Assembly: GCA_022606425.2 (NCBI GenBank)
Contig: JAHDVF020000449.1
Location: 62,001 to 126,000 of the forward strand
Direction of reading: 5' to 3'
Length of the DNA stretch: 64,000 nucleotides
Origin: Lepidostoma basale
Lineage: Eukaryota > Arthropoda > Insecta > Trichoptera > Lepidostomatidae
Numbering within the stretch: position 1 is the first letter of the stretch; every line of letters starts with the position of its first letter. The translations under genes and the position numbers were made by a program. The notes under the pieces are model-generated. The model had not been told where the DNA came from and made no database searches. It worked only from the letters and a program-made list of their open reading frames with translations. Below, piece by piece: positions 10,005 to 19,890 of the stretch.

Positions 10005-10565
10005 TAATAATAATAAATACGACTTAAATGTCTGTTTTTTAGATTTATCTCGAGTATATAAATAACAAACCTCTCGATTCGCGTTACTGAACGTAGCCCT
10101 CTTGCGTCTGCTTCCATGTCTGTCAATCTTCGGCAACCCGCAGCCATGTCGTACCGGTGGTCTCTAATCTCGGTCGATAATGCCTTCTTCGTCTTCTTCT
10201 TCGATAGCCCTACAGCCCATATCAAGCCTTAGCCTCCAGTATTTTTCGCCTCCAACTCCTCATGTTCTCCGCTTCGACCCTCCCATCTGACTCGTAACAA
10301 TTTCGCCCCATCTCTCCCAACTTCATCCTCCCATCGCAGCCTTGGTCGTCCAATTGGTCTTCTACCACCTAGGTGTCACTCCAGCAATCTTTTTGGGGTT
10401 CGCGATGACGGCATCCTCTGCACGTGCGATAATGCCTTAGTAAAGCGAAGCATCTAATTTCCATAAAATATAATAAAACTTCTAGAAAACTTACGTTTTC
10501 ACCCGTATTTTTATTCAATATGGATTTTTACATCATTGTCCAAGAAACAATAAATATTTATAACA
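10005..10565. mobile_element. K-family MITE (copy K4), interrupted
   Basis: Left remnant near 10010-10045 (AAATACGACTTAAATGTCTG). Right arm 10427-10565 has GATAATGCCTTAG, CCATAAAATATAATAAAAC, TCTAGAAAACTTACG and the outer AAGAAACAATAAATAT. LINE-X is inserted between. Confidence 0.68.
10187..10426 (-). mobile_element. LINE-X 3' fragment with 12-bp TSD
   Basis: Minus-strand remnant HLGGRRPIGRPRLRWEDEVG then RDGAKLLRVRW, followed by a GAAGAAGAC-rich tail. CGATAATGCCTT is duplicated exactly at 10175-10186 and 10427-10438, inside K4. A second LINE-X copy runs off the right end of the window (63895). Confidence 0.82.
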
Positions 10566-10780
10566 AAACATAATAATATTATAATATATACGTACAAAGT
10601 GAGGATTTGATTTGAATATGCCGTTTTGGTATAAAATAAATAAATTTACTCCTTACGGTATAATATTTTGAATTTAAATGAAAGTTTTAGAAAACCCTTA
10701 TTTTGTTAAATAGTAGTTAAATAATTTCAGATTATAAACATCATAATTTGTATAGCGCCATTTTCGCGACCAAATATGCA

Positions 10781-10816
10781 AGCTAATTGATCATACAGTC
10801 TAATTGATCATACAGC
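10781..10816. repeat. 18-bp tandem repeat, left pair
   Basis: Two units of GCTAATTGATCATACAGT. Two more units lie at 11162-11196 on the far side of a LINE-U insertion. Confidence 0.85.
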
Positions 10817-10817
10817 T

Positions 10818-11160
10818 CAGCATACGCATACGATCAGCAAAATCTTCGGCAATAGGCAGATTAGTTGAGCCAAAGTGCAACCCCCGGACAAATTTCGGAG
10901 ATCGGGCTTTCTCAGTGGCAGGTCCGTCCGCCTGGAATATGCTTCCTGCACGCATCAGATGCGTCGACAATCCGACAGATTTTAAATCTCACCTAAAAAC
11001 CCACCTTTTCAAAATATCGCATAAAATGTAAACAACGGTTATCTGATTGCTGGTGTCACATGCAGCTCTCATGACTAAAAACATTGTCAAAGCGCCCTTA
11101 AGGTGAGATATTCACGAAAACGGCGCTATACAAATTAGCCTAATTATTATTATTATTATA
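10818..11160 (+). mobile_element. LINE-U (CR1/L2-like) 3' fragment
   Basis: An open frame of 75 codons ending at 11031 carries IRSAKSSAIGRLVEP, FGDRAFSVAGPSAWNMLP and FKSHLKTHLFKI, the usual last residues of CR1/L2-type reverse transcriptases. The UTR (AAAGCGCCCTTAAGG, CGGCGCTATACAAATTA) ends in (ATT)n. Flanked by TAATTGATCATACAG on both sides. Confidence 0.85.
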
Positions 11161-11161
11161 C

Positions 11162-11196
11162 AGGCTAATTGATCATACAGGCCAATTGATCATACA
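11162..11196. repeat. 18-bp tandem repeat, right pair
   Basis: GGCTAATTGATCATACAG then GCCAATTGATCATACA, matching the pair at 10781. Confidence 0.82.
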
Positions 11197-11868
11197 AAAT
11201 TTCAACCTTTCACACTCGTACACGGTGCAGGATTTTACAACAAGCAAAACCGGTGTTCTATTTCTGGCGCGATATCTCCTACCGGCACGAGTGAAGATTG
11301 TTAACATCGAGATTTACAAGTGCGGAGAGACAGTCCACCCTCTCTTGTGTTCGTCGGATCTGTCTTTATTCCCCGTATTAGCCCCGGGGGTGGATTGCAA
11401 CCCTTATCGCTCCCTTCATTATATCAGCGCACACATGCACGGATGGTGTGTTCCGCCACTACGGCAAGGCTCGTGAAAGCGTTTTCAAAAATCGTAAAAT
11501 GCAAATTCGCGCTTTTCGGGCGGCAGCCATCGCTCCGCTCGCCCGGGCCATTGTGAGCGGTTGACATTTATTACCGAATTTATGGTACGTACTCCTCCTT
11601 GCCTCTGGCTCCCCGCTCCGCGCCGCGGGACGGGGGTCGGGACAGGGCGCAGGCTGCCCTAATAACGCCGCGCGGGCACGCTCCGCTGGATACTACGACA
11701 GCTGACTCCTACGGCACTCGTCTCTGTCGGACTCTTTCTATTCGACTATTTGTTTGTTATCGTTTTTATATACTTCGACAACACATAAAAAACATATAAA
11801 ATAAAAATATCTATCTATCCATCACTCTTTATCTCCGTGAGTCCTATATTGAGATGATCTACTTATTT
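11197..11868. other. GC-rich single-copy region
   Basis: 11380-11720 is GC-rich (CTCCCCGCTCCGCGCCGCGG and nearby). Several short frames overlap here, none recognisable. It may be host sequence near a gene. Confidence 0.35.
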
Positions 11869-11964
11869 AATGTTTCTTGGATATTGAAAAAACAACATTT
11901 TCGTTTTTATTCGTATTAATTTTCCATACCAAATAATTATTAGGTTTTTTTTTTAAATATATTT

Positions 11965-12172
11965 ATTGTTTCTAAAATAGTGGTGTTAAATTCCATATTA
12001 ATTAATACATGCGATTGAAACACCTGTTTTCTAGAAGTATTTTATTTATATTTCATATTTTATATGTATTTATTAAATTAGAAGGCGAAACATATTCTTG
12101 CCATAAAATATAATATAACTTGTAGAGAACAGACGTTTTCATTCGTTTTACTTATCCATATTAAATAAAATC
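11965..12172. mobile_element. K-family MITE (copy K5)
   Basis: Outer arm (TTTATTGTTTCTAAAATAG), TTCCATATTAATTAATAC, then TTTTCTAGAAGT. Right arm has AGAAGGCGAAACATATTC and CAGACGTTTTCATTCG. The loop and both arms are present but decayed. Confidence 0.75.
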
Positions 12173-12718
12173 TTCTTCTTCTTCTCCTTTTAATAGATCT
12201 GACGATCTGTGACACAGAAATCATGTCTCGTCGGATGATCAGATCCAACTGTCCCTCCATCTCTTAGGCGGTCTTCCAGGTGGGCGGTGTCCGGAGGGGA
12301 TTTCATAAGCGGCTGTATATGCAAGTCTGTCACCATCCATTCGGGCTACATGGTCCCTCCAGTATCTTCTTCTGGATCTACTCCTCTGAACGATATCCTC
12401 TATTTCGAAAGTTTTTCTTATGTCTACGTTGCGGACACGATCTCGGAGGGTTTTTCCAGTAATTGATCTTAGGACCTGCATATCCGATGTTCTTAGTAGT
12501 CCCTTGGTTCGCACAGTGTCAGCCCGCGTCTCTACAGCGTACGTAATGATAGGTCGCACGCATGTTTCATAGATTCTGATCTTACTGTCGACACGCATGT
12601 GCTTGTTCTTCCAGACCAGATACTTCAGGCATCCTGACACGGCAGAGGCTTTACTGACTTGTTCACGTACTTCGGTATATAGGTCATTTTGGCTGCAAAT
12701 GTTTCTTGGATTTTGGAA
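12173..12718 (-). mobile_element. LINE-S RT C-terminal fragment (copy S1)
   Basis: A 161-codon minus-strand frame (12724-12239) with LYTEVREQVSKASAVSGCL, KIRIYETCVRPIITYAVETR, MQVLRSITGKTLRDRVRN, RRYWRDHVARMDGDR and GRPPKRWRDSW. It is the longest undisturbed LINE ORF fragment here, covering only the region after the RT palm. The (GAA)n-type tail is at 12173-12190. Related fragments at 17700, 19419 and 21965. Confidence 0.8.
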
Positions 12719-13110
12719 AAACAAAATATGATGTAACTTCTAGAAAACAGTCGTTGTCATTCGTATTATTATTATTATTATTATTATTATTTTGTTGAAA
12801 CGCTCTTTACATCATGACAGCATGAGCCAAATCGTTGTAAAGGGTATTATAGCTATCATAGTGATTCTCGTGACATGTAGCTAATCTATCGCCATTTTAT
12901 TGTCACGTGAATTCTACACCAGACCAAAGACAGTGTGACAATCACACTGCCCTCGCCGGGAATCGAACCCGGAACCTTCGGGGTGGCAGTAAAAGCACTT
13001 AACACTTGGCCACGAAGGTCGTATTTTTCATATTAAATAATTATTATGTGTTAACTTGAATATATTTATTGTTTCCAGAATATTGGTGTAAAATTCCATA
13101 TTAATTGCTA
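12700..13110. mobile_element. K-family MITE arm (K6/K7), split by a SINE
   Basis: AACTTCTAGAAAACAGTCG and TCATTCGTATTA before 12768; CATATTAAATAATTATTATG and ATATTTATTGTTTCCAGAA after 13022. The two halves rejoin to the K consensus if SINE-F copy F3 is removed. Confidence 0.68.
12768..13022 (-). mobile_element. Full-length SINE-F (copy F3)
   Basis: Minus strand, in order: tRNA-like head (GACCTTCGTGGCCAAGTGTT, B box GGGTTCGATTCCC), body (GGCAGTGTGATTGTCACAC; CACGTGACAATAAAATGGCG; GCTATCATAGTGATTCTCG seen in reverse), distal block CATGCTGTCATGATGTAAAG, then (AAT)n. About 235 bp plus tail. With 35683 it defines the complete element. Confidence 0.9.
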
Positions 13111-13371
13111 CAGCTATCGCTTTACCAAAATGGACGCTATACGTTGTCAAAGTTTGAGCGTCCCTATTAAAAAACCCTTTGACCACCAGGATACACCACC
13201 TGCAGCGAAGCCACGGCGGCGGCCATTTGGCCGAAATTATATTCCACATATTTTGACATTAAATATCCATTAATACTAAAAAAAATATTGGCAATATCAC
13301 TTAGACGGGTTGTTTTATTTCATTTCAAAGCTCGAGCGCTCTTAATGAAAAACCCTATAGAATAAAATATA

Positions 13372-13394
13372 TTAGGTCCTTACATATGAAATTG
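13372..13394. repeat. mariner terminal inverted repeat (3' of gene)
   Basis: 23 bp, the exact reverse complement of 14631-14653. A weaker match (CGTTTTG) continues inward. Confidence 0.95.
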
Positions 13395-13449
13395 ACGTTT
13401 TGTATGGGAGGAACATAAAGTTGATTTTTTTTTAATATAATATATTTAT

Positions 13450-14470
13450 TTAATCAAAGTATGTACCATTGCTATCTATGCACTTTTGCCATCTCATAGG
13501 TAGTTCATCGATCCCTTTACTAAAAAAACCATTCGGACGGGAATCAATAAAATCTTTGAAGTCGGTTTGGACTGCCCCATCGGAGTTGAATTTTTTCCCT
13601 TGCAAGAAGTTATCCAAATTTCGAAAAAAATAGTAATCTGTTGGGGCAAGGTCCGGAGAGTACGGTGGATGTCTTAGACATTCCAATTGAAGCTCTTCTA
13701 ATTTGGTAGCCGTCTGTTGTGCAGTGTGTGGTCTAGCGTTATCATGAAGCAGTAGTGGCCTAGAGCGATTAACCAGCCTCGGTTATTTAGCAGCTAGCTT
13801 TTCCATCATGGTTTGCAGTTGCTGACAATAGACATCTGCCGTAATCGTCTGGCCAGATTTAAGAAAGCTGTAGTGAACGACACCAGCACTAGTCCACCAA
13901 ACGCTCACAAGTAACTTTTTTGGAGTCAATTTTCGCTTGGGGCATGGTTCGGCTGGTTCGGCAGGGTTCAGCCATTGCGATGAGCGCTTCCGATTATCAT
14001 ACAGGATCCACTTTTCATCACAGGTAATGATTCGATTCAAAATCCCTTCATTATTGTGCCGGTTGAGTAATCCAACGCAGCAGTCAACGCGCGTTTGTTG
14101 ATTTGCTTCACTCAATTCGTGAGGTACCCACCTTTTCAAGCTTTTTCACCTTCCCAATTTGCTTCAAGTGGATTAAAACAGTTTAATCACTAACACCGCA
14201 GCCTGCTGCTAACTCGGACGTGGTTTGCGATGGATCTGCTTCCACAATAGCCTTCAATTCTTCATTATCAACTTTGGTCTCCGGCCGTCCACGGGGCTTG
14301 TTCTGCAGGTCGAAATTTCCAGAACGAAAACGTTGGAACCAAAAACGCACTGTGTTTTCTTTTGCGGCACCGTCGCCATACACATCATTAATCCTTCGTG
14401 CCGTTTCTGCAGCACTGGTGCCACGGTGGAACTCGTACTCGTAAATAACGTGATATTTCAAGTTTTCCAT
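13450..14470 (-). pseudogene. mariner transposase, inactivated
   Basis: About 339 codons starting at ATG 14470 (MENLKYHVIYEYEFHRG). The N-terminal DNA-binding region has RFWFQRFRSGNFDL and GRP. Then come the conserved WVPHEL box (14130s), catalytic D1 in TCDEKWILYDN, D2 in LLLHDNARPH (about 13735-13760) and D3 in YSPDLAPTDYYFF. Exactly 34 residues separate D2 from D3, the mariner D,D34D signature. The C-terminus is WQKCIDSNGTYFD. Breaks: an in-frame TAA after GVSD (about 14182), a +1 shift at the AAAAGG before WVPHEL (about 14135), and an in-frame TAA after KLAAK (13783-13785). Length is normal for the family, so only these three lesions stop translation. Confidence 0.94.
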
Positions 14471-14630
14471 TTTGTAAACTGAGTGACGCAAAGAAATAAA
14501 ACAATTGAGGAAAAAACAAATGAATTATAATTTTCGAAACACAAAGTCTTGAGTAAATAGCTGTATAAATTTGAATTTGGAATAGAAAGAGAAGATATTT
14601 GAGATCAAAGTTGCCAGTACGGCAAAACGG

Positions 14631-14653
14631 CAATTTCATATGTAAGGACCTAA
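14631..14653. repeat. mariner terminal inverted repeat (5' of gene)
   Basis: Mirror of 13372-13394; adjoins TA at 14654. Confidence 0.95.
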
Positions 14654-14659
14654 TATTAC

Positions 14660-15199
14660 TTGTGAGATAATAAATTTAAAAATAACAACAGGGGTAGGTA
14701 GCGCCACTCTGCAGCGGAATGCTACAAGCCGTATTTACAAATTTAATTGTATCCCGTAATCAATTTAATTGGACTTTCTTATGTCACTTCAAAGTGCGCC
14801 AACTTGGTTTAGTGAAACTGAAATTAAAATATCCCCAATTCGCGGAACTCCGTTCGTCTCCTTTGATCAGGGTGGAGACGGCCACTGAAATTTATTTCGT
14901 TTTCGTAATGATCTTATTTCGGATAACTTTCCACCCTCCGAATTACTGGCGAGGTGGCGGTGCCTATCCGCAATTTTATCTCGACTTTTTTGTTATTTAT
15001 ATTCTCATACTCATAACTCCCGCCTGATCTTCTAACAGATTATATCTGTCTTGTGTATATACAAATTGCGTATTGAGTTGCATAAGCCATATACACAAGA
15101 AAATAACCATATTTTTAATTTGTAAGGATATCAAATTTCTTGAAAAACCATCCTCTACATATTTTTATTGACGTAATAAAATATATTGTATATTACATA
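14660..15199. other. Unassigned sequence after mariner
   Basis: A 102-codon frame at 14719-15027 has hydrophobic stretches but no recognisable domain and AT-rich codon use; I do not call it a gene. Confidence 0.35.
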
Positions 15200-15320
15200 A
15201 TGAACAACAAACCATCACGCCGTTTCCCCGCAGGGGTAGGCAGAGAGAATGGACCGCCGCACTACTCTATCCTGGCATACCTCTTTAGCTTCCTCCACAT
15301 TCATACAGTGAGTCATACAC
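15200..15320 (-). mobile_element. LINE-A 3' end, (GTT)-tailed (copy A6)
   Basis: AACAACAAACCATCACGCC then GCAGGGGTAGGCAGAGAG, ending at the MTRCMNV codons. Tail is (GTT)n, not (GTTA)n, as in the copies at 30860 and 41269. Confidence 0.8.
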
Positions 15321-15349
15321 TAATATATATTTAAAAAAATCCTTTATAA

Positions 15350-15837
15350 CTAACTAACTTACTAACCATTACGCCATTTCCCTGGAGGGGTAGGCAGAGA
15401 GGATGGATCGCCACAATGCTCTGTCCTGGCATACCTCTCGGGCTCCTCTCCATTCATACATCGTACCATGCACGAACGTCGATTATTCCGACTTCGAATG
15501 TGACCGCCTTTTAGTAATTTATTATTTTGGTCATGCCATGTTTTCCTCGGTCGTCCTCGGCTTCTTTTTCCACTCACGCTGCTTGTATACAACTTTTTAA
15601 CCATTCTACTCTCATCCATTCGTTCCATATGTCCAAACCATCTCAGGGATCCTTTTTTAATTGTATCCATGATGCAGTCATCTGCCTCACATTTCTTTCT
15701 TATTTCATCGTTCGGTATTCTATCATACAACGTTTTCCCGCACATTCTTCTTAGTAATCTAATTTCTACGGCATTTATCCTGCTTTCATCCTTCTTTTGC
15801 CAGCTCCAACCTTCACTTCCATACATGAGGGTTGGAT
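15350..15837 (-). mobile_element. LINE-A 3' fragment (copy A7) with 10-bp TSD
   Basis: 154 minus-strand codons from MYGSEGWSWQKKDESRINAV through LRRMCGKTLYDRIPND, MERMDESRMVKK, RSRGRPRKTWHDQ and GEEPERYARTEHCGDP. TCCTTTATAA flanks at 15340-15349 and 15838-15847. The frame is open except near the very 3' end, so this is one of the younger copies. Confidence 0.9.
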
Positions 15838-15847
15838 TCCTTTATAA

Positions 15848-16000
15848 TATATTTATATTTAGTTTAATTTCACTTGATTTAATGGCATGACCGGTTTCGG
15901 CAGGTTATAAAATCAATAAATAAATGTAATTTTTTTTATTTTCATATTTTTCAATGAACTTCACCAAGAAATTTCATTTAACTACATTATTATAATTCAA
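15848..16000. mobile_element. N-family element, decayed (copy N1)
   Basis: Contains GACCGGTTTCGGCAGGTTA and the arm TTCAATGAACTTCACCAAGA, which matches 31410 and 52885. Confidence 0.5.
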
Positions 16001-16784
16001 TATAAAGGTATACAAAATGTTTCTGAGATACACTCCATCTTTAAATGTATCTTGTAACAAAATTATAATTAAATGCAGATGCTTTATACAGACAAAACAA
16101 TTCTGAAGTGTCTTTTTTCGTTATTAAACAATTTAAAAATAAATGTGAGAGTGTGTAGGTTTCATTTAGAATTTTCTCATTCGTTTCTGTTTTGATGTGT
16201 CGTTATAAGTTGTCATGTTAAATACAAATATATCTTCAATAAAAAAATGTGTTATCTTTTATTGCTAGGATACGAAAATTAATGTGTAATATTCCTAATT
16301 TAAAAAAAGGGAAGTAACAATTATTAGGTACTTATCTAAAACGTGCTCACTGTTTATCAGCGTAACTTTTTATCAACAAGATTAGAAAGGTCCCCCTTAG
16401 CCTGTACGTGTGGGGTAATGTTTTAGGCCGGGCCAGCGGGTGCACCACTTAGCCTTAAGTTAATATACTTTTTTTAAGTACCCGTACTTAAGATAAGGGC
16501 GTGGCAATAAATTGAGCTCTATGTCTGTCGTATCTGCGATATAAACTCAAATTGTATGACGGCACTCGTCCGAGGCTCAAGGTTCGAGTTGGCTCTAGAG
16601 TTGCAATAAAAAATACTCTTCGTTTATTTTCTTTACATTCGTTTGAATTCATCTGATAAATCTAGGGAAGTTTTGTCCTGCGAATACAGTTCGATCGTCG
16701 TTCAGCGTACTTGTGTTTAAGGGTGTTTTTATCGCGACCGAGATTGGTGAAATTTCGATCGCAACATCTAAGATAGCTCCCTCC
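16001..16784. other. AT-rich single-copy DNA
   Basis: No repeat family seen except possible decayed MITE pieces near 16390-16510 (GGCCGGGCCAGCGGGTGCAC). 16710-16784 leads into the minisatellite without a boundary. Confidence 0.35.
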
Positions 16785-17135
16785 GTCGGGAAACAACGTT
16801 TAGCAGCAAACGATATTCTTCCCAGTATACAATGTTTAACAGCGATATATATTGTTCTCGCGATTCAACGTTTAGCAGCAAACGATATTCCTACCGTGAT
16901 ACAACGTTTAACGGCAAAATATGTTCCTCCTGGGATATAACATTTAGCAGCAAACGATATTCCTCCTGGTATACAATGTTTAACAGCGATGTATATACTT
17001 TTCGCGATTCAACGTTTAGCAGCAAACGATATTCCTACCGTGATACAACGTTTAACGGCGAAATATGTTCCTCCCGGGATACAACATTTAGCAGCGAACG
17101 ATATTCCTCCCGGGATACAACATTTAGCAACAAGA
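16785..17135 (+). repeat. 36-bp minisatellite with 144-bp higher-order period
   Basis: About ten units of a 36-bp sequence built on GATACAACATTTAGCAGC then AAACGATATTCCTCCCG. Alternate units differ, and the distinctive GTATACAATGTTTAACAGCG variant recurs at 16825 and 16969, exactly 144 bases (four units) apart. As 36 is a multiple of three, two frames stay open, reading as 12-residue repeats such as GIQHLAANDIPP and RDTTFSSKRYSS. Those frames are probably passive. Confidence 0.88.
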
Positions 17136-17262
17136 GATCGCACACGGAAGGTCCCGGGGTCGATTTCCGGCGATGGCAGTGTAATTGTTACACTGTTGTA
17201 AAATTGCGATAGATTAGCTACCTCTCACATATCATGAGAATCAATAAAATAGCTAAAAACAA
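17136..17262 (+). mobile_element. SINE-F fragment (copy F4)
   Basis: Begins within the head (GGTCCCGGGGTCGATTTCCG), continues GCGATGGCAGTGTAATTGTT and GCGATAGATTAGCTACC, ending TGAGAATCAATAAAATAGC. It abuts the minisatellite directly. Confidence 0.82.
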
Positions 17263-17474
17263 TTTGTATACGGTAATTGGGTTTAAATGACTTAAATATT
17301 ATATACCTGTATGAAATTAGGAATAAATATCAATTAACTTTACATTTGAAAACCTTACCTGAAATGAATTATAGAATCTTCATATATGAATGAAAAATAA
17401 TAAAAGTAACCCATGTGTACTGTAAAAATGTTTTTTTAATATTTAATATTCAAGTACTCGTAGATGATAAAACT

Positions 17475-17698
17475 ACATAATTCCACAACTCTCTATCCCT
17501 CGCCGCTCTGTCGCATTGACCTTCTGCCACTCGTTTTTACGGTATTGGTGGTGCGCCTACGTAGCGGCTACCAGTGGCTTTACGGTATTGAAGTGGTTGT
17601 CATCAAACCATCTTGATTATGGTCTGCCAGAACAGGGTGCATCTGGTCCACCGATCATCCAACAAATGTATCGTACTGACGGCACCCTGCTTCCGTTC
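17475..17698 (-). mobile_element. LINE-W 3' fragments (W2)
   Basis: TCCACAACTCTCTATCCCTC at 17480 and ATCTGGTCCACCGATCATCC at 17641 match the outer parts of the copy at 18565; the middle differs and includes a duplicated TTTACGGTATTG. Probably rearranged. Confidence 0.55.
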
Positions 17699-17699
17699 C

Positions 17700-18070
17700 A
17701 AGATCTTCTTCTTCTTCTGGTTGTAGATCTTGCGATCTGTTTATGCAGGATATCAACTTTCTTCCCGTGATGAAGACGACCAGCCCTTTGGTGCTCTCTC
17801 TTTGGTGGCTGTCCTGCTGGTCGACGGCCCTCAGGAATCTCATGTATCACGAGCTTAGGAATTCTTGCTGGATCCATTCTGTCGATGTGGTCCCTCCAGA
17901 ATCATCTTCTCTGCCTACTCCATCTCACTGTGTCTTCAATTTTGCAGGATTTGCGAAGTGCCTTCATTGGGTATCCTATATCTAAGGGTTCTCCCCACAA
18001 TAAGTCTACTCTTAAGAGATTTTTGGTTCTGACAGTGTCTGCTCTTGCTTCGATGTTTAACAAAATTCTT
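17700..18070 (-). mobile_element. LINE-S fragment (copy S2)
   Basis: Starts with (TTC)n, the minus-strand GAA tail. The minus strand then reads, in several frames, HEIPEGRRPAGQPPKRE, DHIDRMDPARIPKLV and VKNLLRVDLLWGEP. Frameshifted relative of 12173 (GHRPPGRPPKRW). Confidence 0.65.
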
Positions 18071-18087
18071 ACAACTGTTGTAGGTAT

Positions 18088-18185
18088 AAAAAAAGATGTT
18101 TATCCCGGAATACACCGTTTAGCAGCAAAAGATATTCATCCCGAGATACAACTTGTAGCAACAAAAGACATTCCTCCTTGTATGG
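18088..18185 (+). repeat. Detached units of the 36-bp minisatellite
   Basis: About 2.5 units (CCGTTTAGCAGCAAAAGATA then TTCATCCCGAGATACAACTT) in phase with each other at 36 bases. They lie about 950 bp beyond the main array, with SINE-F, LINE-W and LINE-S debris in between. Confidence 0.78.
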
Positions 18186-18189
18186 TATA

Positions 18190-18564
18190 AGGCATAGGCG
18201 ATAAACTTAAAGAAGCGTTTAATTCATTCGTTATACTTCTCGCCCCCGAAGGTAACATCAATCGGTCGAGCCGACGATAGTATATTTTTTATTGTTTTCC
18301 TGGATATCAAATCGTAAAAAGACATAAAATCTATTGAATACGTAATTTATTTTATTGATAAACAGTGTAATACGGGACATAAATATTGTTTTATCGCTTT
18401 ATTTCGTCCCTAATAGGTCACGTGTAATGGTGGCATGTCTGCCAACAGACAACGAATCTAGCCTTTGTTTTGATGTTTTTTAAAATCATTTTATTGCTTA
18501 TTATACACGCGTCGGTCGCGTTGTCCCTTTTAACTGTTTTTTACACGTACAGAAACATCGTTTT
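18190..18564. other. Unassigned sequence
   Basis: No recognisable element; moderately AT-rich. Confidence 0.35.
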
Positions 18565-18775
18565 TACGTGTCACATCATCATCATCATCAACAACATCCA
18601 GGCTGGACAAAGATATCCATTCCAGACTTCCACAACTCTCTATCCCTCGTCATACTGTGTCATTGACCACCTGCCACTTTTTAAAGACATCTTGTGTTTT
18701 GCCCGGATTTCTGCTAGGGTGCGTCTAGTCCACCGATCACCCGTTGTTCTCACTATATGGCCGGCCTAATTCCAC
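18565..18775 (-). mobile_element. LINE-W 3' fragment (W1) with (ATG)n tail
   Basis: (ATC)n at 18577-18590 on the + strand, then CAACATCCAGGCTGGACAAA. On the minus strand the frame reads RWTRRTLAEIRAKHKMSLK, with SGRWSMTQYDEG before a stop, typical of an RT C-terminus. Confidence 0.62.
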
Positions 18776-18899
18776 TTAAACGAAGCTATTATCACCTTGA
18801 CGAGGCTCCGGCGGGAGCGAGGCCAGTTGGTGTTGCCAAATGGAGTGGTTTTGATACGAGTGCTAAAAGTGTATTATTATTTTACTAAATATGTTAATT

Positions 18900-19004
18900 T
18901 TTTAACTATTGTTCATAAAATGGAGCATTTTCAACAGCGCCTTTGAGATGAGTAATTCATAAAAATGGCCCTCTATAAATTATCTAATTTATTATTATTA
19001 TTAT
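18900..19004 (+). mobile_element. LINE-U 3' UTR fragment
   Basis: CATTTTCAACAGCGCCTTTG, ATTCATAAAAATGGC, then CTCTATAAATTATCTAATTT and (ATT)n. Only the last 100 bp of a LINE-U copy; another LINE-U starts right after it. Confidence 0.75.
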
Positions 19005-19890
19005 ATTATTGTGCACGCTACATCGGCACTCCACTGTCTGAAATGTCCACAAAGGATACAATACAAGCTCTTCTGGACGGTCTATAAGGCGTTGCATGGA
19101 ATGGCACCAGCTTACGAGTATACGAGTATACTTATATCTGAACTCTGCACCAACGTGAACCTGAATGCCAGACAGTATATATTGCGATCAGCTAAGTCTT
19201 CTGCGGTAGATTGACTGTGCGAAATCGCTGTCCAAGCACAAACTTTGGTGACCAAGCCTTTGCGGTAGCCGACCCTTCAGCCTGGAACAATCTTTCAGCA
19301 GACCTTAAGTGCATAGATAATCTGTCAGAGTTTAGATCGAGACTCAAAACGCAACTTTTCAAATAATCATTTCCTGATAGGAAGGGCTGATCGACTACGT
19401 CAGGTGCAACCCTCATACGTCTTCTCCTTCTTCTGCTTTATTTAAGACTGTGTCCTGTCATTTTTCGGAGCCTGTTCCTGGGATGCAGATGTCCAACTGT
19501 CTCGCCATCTTTTAGGTGGTCTTCCTGCAGGTCGATTTTCTGTCGGTACTTTATTTGCGGCTATATTTATCACTCTTTCAAAACATGCTCTTTCCACATG
19601 ATCTCTCCAGTAGCGTCTTCTCAGTCTTCCCCATCGCACGACATCTTCCACATTGCAGATCTTTCTTTTTTCAGAATTTCTTATCGGAGTGTCGTTCCCG
19701 CAACGGATCGGAGAGTTTTCATTTCTGTGGTTCTTAGGAAATGCCTCATACTAAATATGTTTATTATTATATATTTTTGTTTAGTTGATAAAATGGAGCA
19801 TTTTCAACAGCGCCCTTGAGATGAGAACAGCGCCCTTCATAAAAATGGGGATCTATAAATTATTCAATTTATTATTATTATTATTATCGG
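19005..19890 (+). mobile_element. LINE-U fragment (copy U2), split by LINE-S
   Basis: Coding part 19011-19410 in shifting frames: QYKLFWTVYKALHGMAPAY, LNARQYILRSAKSSAVD, NFGDQAFAVADPSAWNNL and FRSRLKTQLFK. The 3' UTR resumes at 19744 (GAGCATTTTCAACAGCGCCC) and ends in (ATT)n at 19890. Removal of 19419-19743 restores continuity. Confidence 0.82.
19419..19743 (-). mobile_element. LINE-S fragment (copy S3) with 8-bp TSD
   Basis: CCTCATAC flanks at 19411-19418 and 19744-19751. The minus frame has MEDVVRWGRLRRRYWRDHVE then NKVPTENRPAGRPPKRWRDSW, stop, and an AAATAAAGCAGAAGAAGGAG tail. Inserted into LINE-U copy U2, so LINE-S was active later than that LINE-U. Confidence 0.85.

Larger units (their letters stand above)
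13372..14653 (-). mobile_element. mariner transposon, complete ends
   Basis: 1282 bp bounded by perfect 23-bp terminal inverted repeats starting TTAGGTCCTTACATATG, with TA duplicated at 13370-13371 and 14654-14655. The size, TA target and transposase fragments all fit the mariner family. The TTAGGT start resembles the cecropia-type subfamily (from memory, unverified). It is the only transposon here retaining both ends and nearly all of its gene. Confidence 0.96.

Noticed and set aside
14719..15027. 102-codon frame with hydrophobic segments downstream of mariner
   Set aside because: AT-rich, no domain, no splice or start context; AT-rich codons such as TTT and ATT give hydrophobic chance frames.
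16713..17212. Two overlapping repeat-protein frames (GIQHLAANDIPP and RDTTFSSKRYSS types)
   Set aside because: A 36-bp repeat keeps any stop-free frame open. There is no initiating context, and one frame runs straight into a SINE. Kept only as a minisatellite.
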